A stretch of DNA of 64,000 nucleotides from Arcicella sp038230735 (GCA_038230735.1 JBBRMR010000001.1:1-64000), one strand, 5' to 3'; counted from the first letter of the stretch, positions 1 through 9,547 are shown. Notes: generated by a model not told the origin, from the letters alone. A program made the numbers and translations.

Positions 1-677
1 TAGTGGGACAAGGAGATGGATCAGGGTCTTTTAAAGCAGGTATTATGGGTTATGTAAATGGAACTGCGGGGACAGTTCAATCTTACGCAATTTATGGAAG
101 TGATAATATCAGTACTTCAACTACTTATGCAGGTTATTTTAATGGAAAATTATTTGCGACTGGGGCAACTTCATTGCAAAATACGCTTTATGTTTTAGGT
201 GCTACAACCATGAGTAGTAGCTTGAATGTTAGTGGTCTTTTAACTTCTTTTGGAGGTTTATTAGTTCAAAATTCTTCAACTTTCAATGGAGCAATAACGG
301 GAACATCGGCAAATTTTAGCAGCTGTGTTGTCGCCTTAAATCTTAGTTGTCCTTCTGATTTGCGTTATAAGAAAAATATTATTCCGTTGGAAGGTTCATT
401 ATCTAATGTTTTGAAAATCAATGGAGTACGGTATGACTGGAAACAAGAAGAATTCTCAGAAAAGCATTTTTCAGATAAAAATCAAATAGGATTTATTGCC
501 CAAGAAATTGAAAAAGTATTCCCAGAAATGGTTTTTACTGATGATAAAGGTTTCAAATCCGTGGACTATGCTCGCCTTACGCCTGTGTTGGTGGAGGCAA
601 TAAAAGAACTGAATTTCAGAAATGAAAAATTGGAAATCAAGAATCAAAAATTAGAAAGTCGTTTGGATAAAATTTAA
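1..677 (+). CDS. C-terminal part of a tail-fibre-like protein with S74 intramolecular chaperone domain
   Basis: The frame is open at the left edge, so the gene starts outside the window. The visible N-terminal two thirds are low-complexity Gly/Ser/Thr/Asn-rich repeats (LLTSFGGLLVQNSS and similar), as in trimeric fibre or adhesin stalks. From about residue 117 of the visible part (PSDLRYKKNI) to the end is a peptidase S74 / endosialidase chaperone domain, with GFIAQEIEKVFPEMV and DYARLTPVLVEAIKEL followed by a short coiled coil. In this family the domain drives trimerisation and may cleave itself at the Ser of the SD motif. In Bacteroidota such proteins are usually exported rather than phage-borne. 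No phage genes are adjacent. Confidence 0.85.
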   Translation, partial: VGQGDGSGSFKAGIMGYVNGTAGTVQSYAIYGSDNISTSTTYAGYFNGKLFATGATSLQNTLYVLGATTMSSSLNVSGLLTSFGGLLVQNSSTFNGAITGTSANFSSCVVALNLSCPSDLRYKKNIIPLEGSLSNVLKINGVRYDWKQEEFSEKHFSDKNQIGFIAQEIEKVFPEMVFTDDKGFKSVDYARLTPVLVEAIKELNFRNEKLEIKNQKLESRLDKI

Positions 678-721
678 ACGATGATTTCTGTCTCAAATGC
701 TTCTACGGGTAAATAAAAAAC

Positions 722-1318
722 ATGAAAAAGATCCTAATTTTAATCCTTTTTTTAACAGTATCAACCGTTTATAGTTGCGACAGTAAAACCGAGAAAAACA
801 CTAACACATCTGAATCAAAAGAGGAGGTAAGTCAAGATGATTTTTACTTTATTTTCACCATTGACGGCAAGGAAATAAACATCAAACCCGATGATGTTTC
901 CACCTCTTATAATAATGCCTTGAAGAAACCAACTTTCAAGATTTTGGCAGGAAATTATGGAGAAATCAGCGTAGTCCTGACCACCACTGCCGATATGACC
1001 AAGACTTCATCTACGCCTTCTGGTTCAACTAATTATGACGAACAAATCACGCAGGGAAGCGTTTCTTTACAGAATTATCCCGAAAAAAATTATGTGTTCA
1101 ATAGTTTCGATAAAGGCTCTCCTGCCACTTCTATACCCGTACCAAACGCAATTCTGATAACGAAAACTGAAAGAGTTTCAGACGGTAGAGTCATCACGGG
1201 AACGTTTAATGTGAAGGTTTTTGGAGGAGATAATTCAAAAAACGACCCAAATATTAAAGATAGAACGGTAGTGGGAAAATTTCGAGTGAAACATACTTTT
1301 TCGGAGGTAAAGTTTTGA
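722..1318 (+). CDS. Putative lipoprotein of unknown function
   Basis: 198 aa. Residues 1-19 form a lipoprotein signal peptide ending VYSC, with Cys19 as the probable lipidation site, then a charged Ser/Thr/Glu linker (about 20-40). The rest is a single beta-rich domain that I do not recognise (IDGKEINIKPDDVSTSYNN near residues 50-70). Phrases such as VITGTFNVKVFGG near the C-terminus resemble small Bacteroidota lipoproteins that carry a DUF-type beta-sandwich, but I cannot assign a family. It follows the S74 gene by 45 bp and may be co-transcribed with it. It ends just before a palindrome that would serve as terminator. Confidence 0.7.
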   Translation: MKKILILILFLTVSTVYSCDSKTEKNTNTSESKEEVSQDDFYFIFTIDGKEINIKPDDVSTSYNNALKKPTFKILAGNYGEISVVLTTTADMTKTSSTPSGSTNYDEQITQGSVSLQNYPEKNYVFNSFDKGSPATSIPVPNAILITKTERVSDGRVITGTFNVKVFGGDNSKNDPNIKDRTVVGKFRVKHTFSEVKF

Positions 1319-1329
1319 TTTTCTTCAAT

Positions 1330-1362
1330 ACGGAAGTTGTCCTTCGAAAGAACGACTTCCGT
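1330..1362. repeat. Dispersed palindrome, copy 1 (likely bidirectional terminator)
   Basis: Left arm ACGGAAGTTGTCCTTC and right arm GAAAGAACGACTTCCGT pair through G-T wobble. It lies between two convergent genes, where a bidirectional terminator is expected. The same arm sequence recurs at 22563, 28265, 34200 and 36349, and a related one at 23679, so it is a repeat family rather than a local terminator only. Confidence 0.75.
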
Positions 1363-1374
1363 AAAATTCCAAAA

Positions 1375-2991
1375 TTACTCCTTACTTCCCTGCACCTTCC
1401 CCGTTTTTTTCTTCTCCATCCCAGGCTGAAAAATCTCAAAATCTTCCTTTTTCTTCGCATCAGCAACTATCTTTTTAACATCATCCAACAGTTTTTTGGC
1501 ATCATAAATTACACCGTCTTTAATCGTATATTTCACGCCGCCTACTCTGATAACTTCATTTTTCTCAGTGAGTCTAATAGCCCCCGTTCCGTAAAGATTT
1601 TTGAGGTTTTTTAAAGGGTTTTCTTCCATAATAATCATATCTGCTAACTTCCCAACTTCCACCGAACCAATTTTATCCGCCATCCCCAAAGCCTCCGCAC
1701 CCTTCAAACTTGCCGCTCTGATGACTTCCAAGGGATGAAAACCTGCCTCACGCAACAATTCCAATTCACGGACGTAGGCAAAACCGTATAACTGAAAGAT
1801 AAATCCAGAATCTGAACCAGCCGTTACTCGACCACCCCGATTTTTATATTCATTCACGAACGCCATCCAAATTTTGTAGTTTTCCTTCCATTGCACCTCC
1901 TGTTCCGTTCCCCATTCCTGCCAATACGACCCGTGCGATACTCGTGAAGGCTGATAAAAACGCCATAATTGGGGTAAAGTATATTCCTCATGCCATTCCG
2001 AACGACGAGCCAACATTAACTCACGATTTGCCTCATAAATATTAAAAGTTGGGTCAATCGTAAAATCTAATTTCAGCAATTCGTCCATGACTTCATTCCA
2101 ACGTTTTGAGCCTTGTTTTGCCGCCTGTTTCCAGAGTTTCCCCGCTTCCTCAAAACGATTTTGTTCGTTGGAATAATTATAATCGGCGGGATAATCTTGA
2201 ATGGTTTGCCCTTCAAAAAGTGCCTCTGGAAGTCCGTACCAGTGTTCCATCGAAGTCAATCCTGCCCGTGCGGAGTTCAATACATTCCAACGAGCCACAT
2301 CTACTTGGGCATGGTGAAATGCCGAACGCAAGCCTAATTCTTTATTTCTCCGCAAAGCCGCCTCAATTACTTCGGGTCTTGCTCCGAAGAATTTTATGCC
2401 ATCCGCACCCTTTTTTGCATTTTCTTCTACCCATTTTCTGGCTTGCTCTGCGGTAGTGATTGACTCTTTTGAACCCATCCCGAAGGCAGTATAAGCCAAT
2501 ATTCGGGGTGCGGTAATTTCGTTTTTAGAAGACTTCATTTTTTGGTCAAGTGTCCAGTCCAAACCATTGCCCGCCGATGGGTCACGAATGGTCGTTATGC
2601 CGTGTCCGAGCCACAATTTATACACATATTCTGCGGGTGTGCCTTGTTGCTTTCCGCCAATGTGTCCGTGCATATCCACAAATCCAGGCAACATATACAT
2701 CCCCGTACAATCTAATTCTTTATCCCCCGCATTAAGTTGTGGGCGACTTTTTGGGTCAATCGGTACGCCTGGATAACCTACCACTTTTATTTCAACGATT
2801 TTATTTTTCTCCACCACAATATCACAAGGACCTTGCATGGGCGAACCCGTGCCATTGATGAGGTTCACACCCCTAATAATCATACGATTAAATTGCCCTT
2901 CACCCTCCGCACGGGGCGGGGCTTTTTCTATTTGGGCTTGGGTGGCGAGTGTGTAAAGAAATGTGAGGAGGATGAGGGAAAGTTTTTTCAT
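1375..2991 (-). CDS. Exported amidohydrolase (metal-dependent TIM-barrel hydrolase)
   Basis: The start at 2991 is preferred over 3018 because MKKLSLILLTFLYTLATQAQ is a clean signal peptide; the product is 538 aa. The fold is amidohydrolase_1. There is a beta-sandwich lead-in (GVNLINGTGSPM), the strand-1 metal site GFVDMHGH (His108 and His110), a second His pair in the SAFHHAQVDVARWN region, and the Asp-bearing TAGSDSGF motif late in the barrel. The C-terminal strands (GKLADMIIMEENPLKN) complete the urease-alpha-like composite domain. Relatives are imidazolonepropionase- or prolidase-like periplasmic hydrolases; the substrate cannot be read from the sequence. The gene is divergent from the 3067 gene and convergent with the lipoprotein gene at 722. 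The C-terminus is Lys-rich. Confidence 0.85.
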   Translation of the reverse strand: MKKLSLILLTFLYTLATQAQIEKAPPRAEGEGQFNRMIIRGVNLINGTGSPMQGPCDIVVEKNKIVEIKVVGYPGVPIDPKSRPQLNAGDKELDCTGMYMLPGFVDMHGHIGGKQQGTPAEYVYKLWLGHGITTIRDPSAGNGLDWTLDQKMKSSKNEITAPRILAYTAFGMGSKESITTAEQARKWVEENAKKGADGIKFFGARPEVIEAALRRNKELGLRSAFHHAQVDVARWNVLNSARAGLTSMEHWYGLPEALFEGQTIQDYPADYNYSNEQNRFEEAGKLWKQAAKQGSKRWNEVMDELLKLDFTIDPTFNIYEANRELMLARRSEWHEEYTLPQLWRFYQPSRVSHGSYWQEWGTEQEVQWKENYKIWMAFVNEYKNRGGRVTAGSDSGFIFQLYGFAYVRELELLREAGFHPLEVIRAASLKGAEALGMADKIGSVEVGKLADMIIMEENPLKNLKNLYGTGAIRLTEKNEVIRVGGVKYTIKDGVIYDAKKLLDDVKKIVADAKKKEDFEIFQPGMEKKKTGKVQGSKE

Positions 2992-3066
2992 GGTTGATGA
3001 TTTGATGTTAATATTCATCTAATTTACCAAAATTCCGTAAATTGCCAATCCATAATTTCACAAAAG

Positions 3067-3897
3067 ATGAACAAATTTATTAGAAACAATTTCTTGGCAA
3101 TCTGTATAACGCTATCTGTAATTTTTGCCTTCGCTAAAAAAGCCACCATTTTCCAACAAGAAAAACCCAAAACGCCTCAGAATGTAGTCGTTGCGGTTAA
3201 TCAAGAAACTAATACCATGTTTCAAAAATATTGGAAAACGCAGAGTGTGGAAACCACAAAATTTATCTTAAAACAAGATTCTGTAACCATCGGAGAAGCT
3301 ACTTTATCTTATAGTTTAAAAGATTTTGGCAAAGACCAACCCAACGGAGCAATTTATTCGCTTTCTTCCAATTTTGTGCAAAAAATTAGTCAAGGAAATT
3401 ATAATTATTCCGAGAATACAATTGCAGTAATGCCCTTAAACACACCCTTATATTCTCACGCTTTATCCATAGTAAGTTCCACTCAATCAAACAACGGCAC
3501 AGATTTTCTGAGTTTCCAACCTGAACCTAAAAGTTATCTTTTTGTGGGCAGAGACAGTGTAGAACCAGAAAAAGAAATTCATAAATCGACAGAAAAGGGG
3601 GATTTAGAAGATGAAATTTGGGCGAAAATCAGAATGAACCCCGATGCTTTGCCACAAGGAGCAATTGAGATGATTCCAAGTTTAGGGTATTGGAATAAAA
3701 TTCATCAATCGCCCTCTGCTCAAGAAGTAAAAGCAGGTTTGAAAGGTATGGAAGGCAATCCTAAACTAAAAATATATTCCCTTAATTATCCCGAATTAAA
3801 AAGAAAATTAGACATTGTTTTTGAAGCAAATTTTCCTTATCAGATTATGGAATTTAGAGACTCAATTGATGGTAAAATGGTAAATGGCACACGGTGA
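3067..3897 (+). CDS. Exported protein of unknown function
   Basis: 276 aa. An N-terminal hydrophobic segment (residues 8-24) could be a signal peptide or anchor. The body contains QKYWKTQSVETTKF, DEIWAKIRMNPDALPQGAIEMIPSLGYW and LNYPELKRKLDIVFEANFPYQI. These phrases match my memory of a conserved Bacteroidota exported family whose members are often mislabelled as Maf septum-formation inhibitors. It has none of the Maf nucleotide pyrophosphatase motifs, so that name should not be transferred. It stands alone, divergent from the amidohydrolase gene. No catalytic motif is visible. Confidence 0.75.
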   Translation: MNKFIRNNFLAICITLSVIFAFAKKATIFQQEKPKTPQNVVVAVNQETNTMFQKYWKTQSVETTKFILKQDSVTIGEATLSYSLKDFGKDQPNGAIYSLSSNFVQKISQGNYNYSENTIAVMPLNTPLYSHALSIVSSTQSNNGTDFLSFQPEPKSYLFVGRDSVEPEKEIHKSTEKGDLEDEIWAKIRMNPDALPQGAIEMIPSLGYWNKIHQSPSAQEVKAGLKGMEGNPKLKIYSLNYPELKRKLDIVFEANFPYQIMEFRDSIDGKMVNGTR

Positions 3898-3913
3898 ATG
3901 ACATAAGCATTGC

Positions 3914-3979
3914 CCAATCCCTAATAACTCAATAACCAATTCCCTAATAACCCAATAACCAATTCCCTAATAACCCAAA
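3914..3979. repeat. Three tandem copies of a 22-23 bp word
   Basis: The unit CAATTCCCTAATAACCCAA (with TAAC linker) is repeated three times with small changes between the 3067 gene and lytS. It has the same style as the word-repeat arms in the ribosomal cluster (compare 54050, also CCCTAAT-based) but has no inverted partner here. Confidence 0.8.
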
Positions 3980-4011
3980 TTAAACTTTCCCCATAAATTC
4001 CCATCATATTC

Positions 4012-5079
4012 ATGAACGAAAACCAGTCGCACGCCTTGACATTATTTGATTTAAACCAGAAGATTCGTTGCTCGCAAATTAAGGCGGCGGTGGTAATGGC
4101 TTTTATCATGGGTATCAATCTGACCGTGGCAAGGTATTTAAATTATAAAGAAGATGATGCTTCTTGGACTGAATATTTGCTCCATTTTTTATATGGCTTG
4201 TGGGCTTCGGCTATTATTTGGTGGTTTAATATTTACCTAAATAATCCCCGATTTTTCAAACTTCCTTACGCAAAAACGCACCCACAGCAAATTTTTGCTT
4301 TGAAATGTGCTTTGAGTATTGGTTTTGGCATCGTGATGATGGCAATTTGGAGCGAAATTTTTATCCAGTTTTTTGTCGATAATCGGGGTCCCGCCCATGT
4401 GTTTGAACTGTATCAATATCGAGGTTTTACTATCAACGTTATTGTGCTTTTATTACTTTACGGAATTGAACAGTTCTACCGAAGTCAGCAAGCATTGGTT
4501 GAAAATGAAGCATTAAAAAGAGAGAATATCACTGCCCAATTTGAGGTTTTGAAACAGCAAGTGAATCCTCATTTTTTGTTTAATTCCTTGAATATTCTCA
4601 AAACAATGGTGAAGGCAAAAGAAGACCAAGCCGAGGAATACGTTTTGAAACTTTCGGAGGTATATCGGTATTTATTGCAAAGTAATTTAAAAGATAAAGT
4701 TCATGTTTCGGAAGAGCTATCTCTCTTAGAATCGTATAGTTATATGTTAAAGGTGCGTTTTGAAGATAATATTTCTCTGGAAATTAATTTGAATAAAGAG
4801 GCATTAAATTCATGGATACCGCCTTTGGTTTTACAATTGTTAGTCGAGAATTGCGTTAAACATAATGTCGTTTCGCAAAATAAACCCTTAAAAATTGAGT
4901 TATTTAGTAATCAAGAATACATTATTATTAGGAACAATTTACAACCAAAACGTTCCGTGGAAGCCTCTACTAATATTGGTTTAGAAAACCTAAAAAAACG
5001 CTACGGATTGCTCACCGAAGCACCCGTTTTGATTCATAAAACTGAGCAATATTTTGAAGTTTTGTTACCCATAATTTAA
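4012..5079 (+). CDS. LytS-family sensor histidine kinase
   Basis: 355 aa. About four membrane helices occupy residues 24-155 (ALKCALSIGFGIVMMAIW is one). A short coiled linker follows, then the His_kinase (PF06580-type) domain with QVNPHFLFNSLN, where His187 is the predicted phosphorylation site. The ATPase part has LVLQLLVENCVKHNV (N box) and NIGLENLKKRYGLL (G box). It lies 2 bp from the LytTR response regulator at 5082, so the two form a pair. No sensory domain outside the membrane is visible, as is usual for the Bacteroidota members. The signal is unknown. Confidence 0.93.
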   Translation: MNENQSHALTLFDLNQKIRCSQIKAAVVMAFIMGINLTVARYLNYKEDDASWTEYLLHFLYGLWASAIIWWFNIYLNNPRFFKLPYAKTHPQQIFALKCALSIGFGIVMMAIWSEIFIQFFVDNRGPAHVFELYQYRGFTINVIVLLLLYGIEQFYRSQQALVENEALKRENITAQFEVLKQQVNPHFLFNSLNILKTMVKAKEDQAEEYVLKLSEVYRYLLQSNLKDKVHVSEELSLLESYSYMLKVRFEDNISLEINLNKEALNSWIPPLVLQLLVENCVKHNVVSQNKPLKIELFSNQEYIIIRNNLQPKRSVEASTNIGLENLKKRYGLLTEAPVLIHKTEQYFEVLLPII

Positions 5080-5081
5080 TC

Positions 5082-5855
5082 ATGCAAGCAATCATTATAG
5101 AAGACGAAAAGAGAACCGCACTCGATTTACAACAAATCCTGCGAGACTTAATGCCTGACATTGAGATACTTAGCATCATTGATAGTGTGGAAGCAAGCAT
5201 TGATTATCTGTCCGAAAAGGGGTGTCCAAACCTTATTTTCTCGGATATTCAGTTGGCAGATGGATTAAGTTTTGAGATTTTTCAGGAAGTGAAAATCACC
5301 TGCCCCATCATATTTTGCACCGCTTTCGACGAGTACGCTATTCAGGCTTTCAACACCAATGGCATTGATTATTTATTGAAACCATTTGATAAAAAAGTAA
5401 TCGGACGGAGTTTGGAAAAGTATAAAAATTTGCGGGGAATGTTTGAAAAAAAAAGTCCAATCGAACCTACCAATTTCGACCAAATCAAAGACTTTATTGA
5501 CAGCCTTCAACCCGTACAGAAAACCAGTTTTTTGGTAAATTATAAGGGTAAATATTTACCAATTCCCACTCACGAAATTGCGTTTTTTTATATTGAACAC
5601 GAAATCACTTTTCTGTATAAATATTCGGGCGAACGATACGCCATCATGCACACAATGGACGAACTGGAACGCATGGCGGGTAAACAATTTTACCGAGCAA
5701 ATCGGCAATTTTTGGTCAATTTTGAATCAATTCAAGAGGTTGAACCCCATTTCAACCGAAAATTATTTACTAAACTAAAAGTCCAAACGCCTGAACCCAT
5801 CATTGTGAGTAAATTGAAAGTTACTGACTTCCTGACTTGGATGGGAGGAAGGTGA
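5082..5855 (+). CDS. LytTR-family response regulator
   Basis: 257 aa. The receiver domain spans residues 1-120, with acidic pocket EDE (7-9), phosphoacceptor Asp55 (LIFSDIQL), CTAFDEYAIQAF and the Lys of YLLKPFDK. The C-terminal LytTR DNA-binding domain (about 155-255) has FYIEHEITFLY, MDELERM and FYRANRQFLVNFESI. It is the partner of the adjacent kinase. Targets of such regulators are commonly near the pair or concern cell envelope functions; no LytTR direct-repeat site was identified here. Confidence 0.93.
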   Translation: MQAIIIEDEKRTALDLQQILRDLMPDIEILSIIDSVEASIDYLSEKGCPNLIFSDIQLADGLSFEIFQEVKITCPIIFCTAFDEYAIQAFNTNGIDYLLKPFDKKVIGRSLEKYKNLRGMFEKKSPIEPTNFDQIKDFIDSLQPVQKTSFLVNYKGKYLPIPTHEIAFFYIEHEITFLYKYSGERYAIMHTMDELERMAGKQFYRANRQFLVNFESIQEVEPHFNRKLFTKLKVQTPEPIIVSKLKVTDFLTWMGGR

Positions 5856-5922
5856 TGTCCGTTTCCCCCTCAATTTTGTCCACTTCACCGATTTTTTGAT
5901 AATATCCTTTCCTTTCTTGCTA

Positions 5923-5930
5923 TACATTTG
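5923..5930 (+). promoter_or_regulatory. Probable -7 element of the sigma-factor gene
   Basis: TACATTTG matches the Bacteroidota TAnnTTTG element, 43 bp before the sigma gene. The nearest TTTG upstream (5895) is 24 bp away, longer than usual, so the -33 element is uncertain. Confidence 0.45.
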
Positions 5931-5972
5931 ACTCATTAATGCAAGCATTTTATTGCTAAAATAAGAAAAATA

Positions 5973-6536
5973 ATGAGTCCAATGAAAAAGATAACCTTCA
6001 CTGACCAAGAAGTTTTGGCAATGTTTAGCCAAAAATCTCAACGCAATTTTGCTTTTGAAATTATCATGAATAAGTTCCGCTCAAAAGTTTTGCAGACTAT
6101 TAGCAAAATTGTGAAGGACACTGACGATGCCGAAGATTTGACCCAAGATGCTTTTATCAAAATATGGCAAAATTTGGATTATTTTAGAGGAGATAGCCAA
6201 TTATCAACTTGGATTCATAGAATTGCAACGAATGAAGGCTTAAATTTTTTAAGAACTCAAAAGAAAATGACAATGGTTGATATTGAAGAATCATCTAATT
6301 CAGTAAGTCATTCCGTTTTCCAGTACCTAACCGTTACACCCGAAGAAATTGAAAAACGTCTTTATTCAGCGATGGATACTTTGCCCAAAAAGCAATTGAG
6401 TGTATTCAAAATGCGTTATTTTGACGAAATGTCTTACGAACAAATATCTAACAATACGGGAACAAGCATCGGAGCGTTGAAAGCAAGTTATCATATTGGC
6501 ATGAAAAAAGTGGAGGATTTTTTGAGTGTAGCCTAA
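5973..6536 (+). CDS. ECF-type RNA polymerase sigma factor
   Basis: 187 aa. Region 2 has DTDDAEDLTQDAFIKIW followed by STWIHRIATNEGLNFLR. Region 4 is near the C-terminus (LPKKQLSVFKMRYFDEMSYEQIS), with the helix-turn-helix running to IGALKASYHIGMKKVE. It lacks regions 1 and 3, as expected for ECF sigmas. Residue 4 is a second Met (MKKITF) and could be the real start. No anti-sigma gene follows directly: the next gene is convergent and overlaps by 4 bp. Its regulon cannot be inferred. Confidence 0.92.
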   Translation: MSPMKKITFTDQEVLAMFSQKSQRNFAFEIIMNKFRSKVLQTISKIVKDTDDAEDLTQDAFIKIWQNLDYFRGDSQLSTWIHRIATNEGLNFLRTQKKMTMVDIEESSNSVSHSVFQYLTVTPEEIEKRLYSAMDTLPKKQLSVFKMRYFDEMSYEQISNNTGTSIGALKASYHIGMKKVEDFLSVA

Positions 6537-7549
6537 GTAACAATTGGTACACCTACAAATTCCACCGCACGTTTATCCACCCAGTAAAGTCCATCCGCAC
6601 TGGATTCATAAAAACCACAATGTCCACCATAAAGTGGTACTTCTGAAAACACGTAATCTGATTTTTTAGCCACCTCTTTCACAGCACAACTTTCCGAAAG
6701 TACAGGGTCGTTTTGAGCATTTAGAATCAAAGTGGGAATCCGAATTTTATCCACCACGTGTATCGCAGAACAACTATCGTAGTAATCTTTTCCATCCTTG
6801 AATCCGTGAAGGGGTGCAATATAATTATCCGAAAAATCTTCTAAATATTTAATCTTCTTCAAATCTTTAAATACTTCACTATCAATAAGTTGCTTTCGTT
6901 CTTGAAGGAATTTTGACAATTTTTTATGAAAACGATTAGTGTAAAACCCATCTTTACCCATCACATCTACACTACCTTGCAAGTCCGTTGGCGTGGAAAT
7001 TGCCACTATATTTTTGATTTCGGAAGGAATGTTTTCACCTTTTTCACCCGCATATTTTAGGGAAATATTACCACCTTTGCTGTAACCAATTAAGACAATT
7101 TCAGCGTATTGATTTTTGGTTAAAGCGTAATTAATAACCGCTTCTAAATCATCCGAACTGCCGTGAATCGTGATTTTTTCTAAACGATTAGATTCCCCGC
7201 CCAGACCTCGGTGATTCCAAGCCAGTGCATCGTAACCCGCTAAATTAAAGGCTTTTACACCACCCAAAAGATAAGGACGAGTAGAATTTCCTAAGAAACC
7301 ATGCGTAAAAATGGCGAGTTTATTAGTTTGCTTAATTAAGGTTTCTACCTTCAGAATCGCAGCATTATTAAAGGCTATGTTTTCAGAAAAATTCCAATCC
7401 AAATCCAAGAAATCACCGTCAGATAATTCTAATCTTTCACGGGTATAATCAATACCTTTGATTTTTCGAAAAACGCTGGGATAAATGGTAGAAAAATGTG
7501 GATTTCGCCAAAGCCCTGACGGCTGATAAGTTGAGTTGAGAATGGGCAT
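6533..7549 (-). CDS. YheT-family alpha/beta hydrolase
   Basis: 338 aa, close to the family's usual size. Landmarks are an N-terminal PHFSTIYPSVFR lead typical of YheT/ABHD1-3 proteins, the oxyanion segment FTHGFLGNST, NHRGLGG, the nucleophile elbow GYSKGG (Ser157), an Asp in LILNAQNDPVLSES and the His in YGGHCGFYES. It is predicted to be cytosolic, since no signal peptide is seen. The physiological substrate is unknown. It overlaps the sigma gene tail to tail. Confidence 0.9.
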   Translation of the reverse strand: MPILNSTYQPSGLWRNPHFSTIYPSVFRKIKGIDYTRERLELSDGDFLDLDWNFSENIAFNNAAILKVETLIKQTNKLAIFTHGFLGNSTRPYLLGGVKAFNLAGYDALAWNHRGLGGESNRLEKITIHGSSDDLEAVINYALTKNQYAEIVLIGYSKGGNISLKYAGEKGENIPSEIKNIVAISTPTDLQGSVDVMGKDGFYTNRFHKKLSKFLQERKQLIDSEVFKDLKKIKYLEDFSDNYIAPLHGFKDGKDYYDSCSAIHVVDKIRIPTLILNAQNDPVLSESCAVKEVAKKSDYVFSEVPLYGGHCGFYESSADGLYWVDKRAVEFVGVPIVT

Positions 7550-7721
7550 GAATTGGTTTAGGTTTATTGAGAATTATGACTAAAAGTAAAACGTGGGAAT
7601 TGAAAATAAATTTCCATTTGGATAGATTTGTAACAAGAAAATTTAATCTGATAGTTTGGATAGGAGATATTTAATTTAACAGTTTTGTATGATAAAATTC
7701 CGAGAAAATCATCAATCACAA

Positions 7722-8318
7722 TTAATTTTTATTCATTTCAACAAAACTGATTTTTTGTAATTCGGACTTTGATTGTTTAAAATTAGAATAGTTGCCATGA
7801 ATATTTTCTAAATTATTTGGGGTACTTCCACTAACAATTCCTAATGGAATGCTTAAAACAAAAGGAATTGCAAATAAATCTGGGTTATTAGAATTATTGG
7901 CGTTATTATAATTTGTACTACCATTTCCTCCCCATAATCCACCCCCATAATTTGGTTTATACAATATTGCAAGAGATATAGCTGTTAAGGTCAATCCTAC
8001 AACAATAAACTTTAAGCCACGAGCTCTATTCAATCGTTTAAGTGAGATTTTTTCAATATTAGAATAACGTAAAATTATTTTTTGAAAGTCTCCGTCTCTC
8101 ATTTTTTTTTGAACGATTCTACTTACTTTGCTATCTATATTCGCCAATACAATCGTTGAATCATTTACTTCATAAAGATAACCAGATTGTACTTCGTCTT
8201 GAATGGAATGACTTGGTATTATTTTTACTTTAGACAAGTACAAATCTATTCTCTGTGCGGTTGAAGAAAAACTGTTAAACAGGAAAACGACTAATAATAA
8301 GGTTGTTACATTTTTCAT
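7722..8318 (-). CDS. Small exported membrane-associated protein of unknown function
   Basis: The reading frame is open up to 8399, but the Met at 8318 begins a proper signal peptide (MKNVTTLLLVVFLFNSFSSTAQ), so I use it; this gives 198 aa. Residues 20-90 are beta-rich (GYLYEVNDSTIVLANI, then the stretch ending ILRYSNIEKISLKRL), like the short domains in Bacteroidota exported proteins that report on surface or stress state. A Gly/Asn-rich segment (GGGLWGGNGS) sits between two hydrophobic stretches. I do not recognise the family. Confidence 0.65.
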   Translation of the reverse strand: MKNVTTLLLVVFLFNSFSSTAQRIDLYLSKVKIIPSHSIQDEVQSGYLYEVNDSTIVLANIDSKVSRIVQKKMRDGDFQKIILRYSNIEKISLKRLNRARGLKFIVVGLTLTAISLAILYKPNYGGGLWGGNGSTNYNNANNSNNPDLFAIPFVLSIPLGIVSGSTPNNLENIHGNYSNFKQSKSELQKISFVEMNKN

Positions 8319-8521
8319 ATTACTGAAGTTTAACAATATGAGAGTCGATATTATTATATCGAATATACAAATAATTACATTATATTTTGAAAGTTCCATC
8401 CATAATAAATATTTTCTCTCTCTTATCTTTGTCCAATAATATAATAAAAGTGCGAATACAGCAATAAATAATTGTTTTGTTTTATAAAGTAATGAAAGAG
8501 TCCCTAACGAAATCAGACTAA

Positions 8522-9547
8522 ATGATATACAAAATTCTCCTTCTCATAATCCTAACATATACGCTATTCTCCTGCCAAAAAAATCCACCCAAACAGCTTG
8601 TAGCCGCATTTTATTATTGGAAATCTAATGTTAAATTATCTGAATTAGAAAAAAATACGCTTGTCGAAAATCAGGTTAGGAAACTGTACATCAAGTTTTT
8701 TGATATTTCTTGGAATGTGGGCAAAAGAGATTTTCAGGTGGATGCTCCCATTCGTTTTAGCGGAAAATTACCCGATTCTTGCCAAATAATTCCCGTGGTT
8801 TTTATTACCAATCAAACGATGAAAAATATCCCAAAAATCGCCCTTGATTCCTTGGCGAAGACGATTTTATCGGAGATTTCAAAACTATCTCCACAGCCTT
8901 ATCCCGAAATCCAAATTGATTGCGATTGGACGCTTTCTACTAAACAAAAGTATTTTTTATTGCTAAAAATCTTACAAAAATCTCAACTTCATTTATCCGC
9001 CACCATCCGCTTGCATCAAGTAAAATTTTATGAAAAAACGGGAATTCCGCCCGTAGAAAGGGGAATGTTGATGTGCTACAATGTGAGTGATTGGCGAAAT
9101 CCTGTTACCTTAAATTCTATTTATTCACCCAAATTATTGAGCCAATACACCGAACAAATTGGGGAATATCCATTGCCGCTTGACGTGGTAATGCCCATTT
9201 TTCATTGGACGGTAGTTTTCAGAAATGACCGTTTCCTGTATTTCATCAATAATCTCAATGTAGAAACTTTGAAAGGCAATAATAATTTCTCTCAACAGGT
9301 TGAAAAACAGAGATTTATCGTCAATAAAGACGGCGTTTTTCAACATATTTCTATCCGCAAAGGAGACGTTTTTCGGTGCGAGGATGCTGAGTATGAAGAT
9401 ATTTTGAAGGGTTCTCGCAACATTTTAGAAAAAATATCAAACCAAAAACTTACATTTGCCCTGTATCATCTTGACTCCCAAAGTATTTCTTATTATAACC
9501 ATGAACAAATTCAAAAACTCCTTCACATTAACGAAACGCTCCGTTAA
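8522..9547 (+). CDS. Lipoprotein, possible TIM-barrel (DUF3142-like) domain
   Basis: 341 aa. The signal peptide ends TLFSC, with the lipidation Cys at 18. The body starts LVAAFYYWKSN and RKLYIKFFDISW, then PYPEIQIDCDWT, LSATIRLHQ, GMLMCYNVSD and VVMPIFHWTV. The order of strands (start strand, IDxD, sATxR, and a later MPxFhw) looks like a glycoside-hydrolase-like barrel of the DUF3142 type; this is inference. The last 47 bp overlap the start of the TPR lipoprotein gene at 9501, so the two are surely co-translated and probably act together. Confidence 0.7.
   Translation: MIYKILLLIILTYTLFSCQKNPPKQLVAAFYYWKSNVKLSELEKNTLVENQVRKLYIKFFDISWNVGKRDFQVDAPIRFSGKLPDSCQIIPVVFITNQTMKNIPKIALDSLAKTILSEISKLSPQPYPEIQIDCDWTLSTKQKYFLLLKILQKSQLHLSATIRLHQVKFYEKTGIPPVERGMLMCYNVSDWRNPVTLNSIYSPKLLSQYTEQIGEYPLPLDVVMPIFHWTVVFRNDRFLYFINNLNVETLKGNNNFSQQVEKQRFIVNKDGVFQHISIRKGDVFRCEDAEYEDILKGSRNILEKISNQKLTFALYHLDSQSISYYNHEQIQKLLHINETLR

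Noticed and set aside
3067..3897. Maf-type septum inhibitor
   Set aside because: The name is used for relatives but none of the Maf nucleotide pyrophosphatase motifs is present and the protein has an N-terminal export signal.
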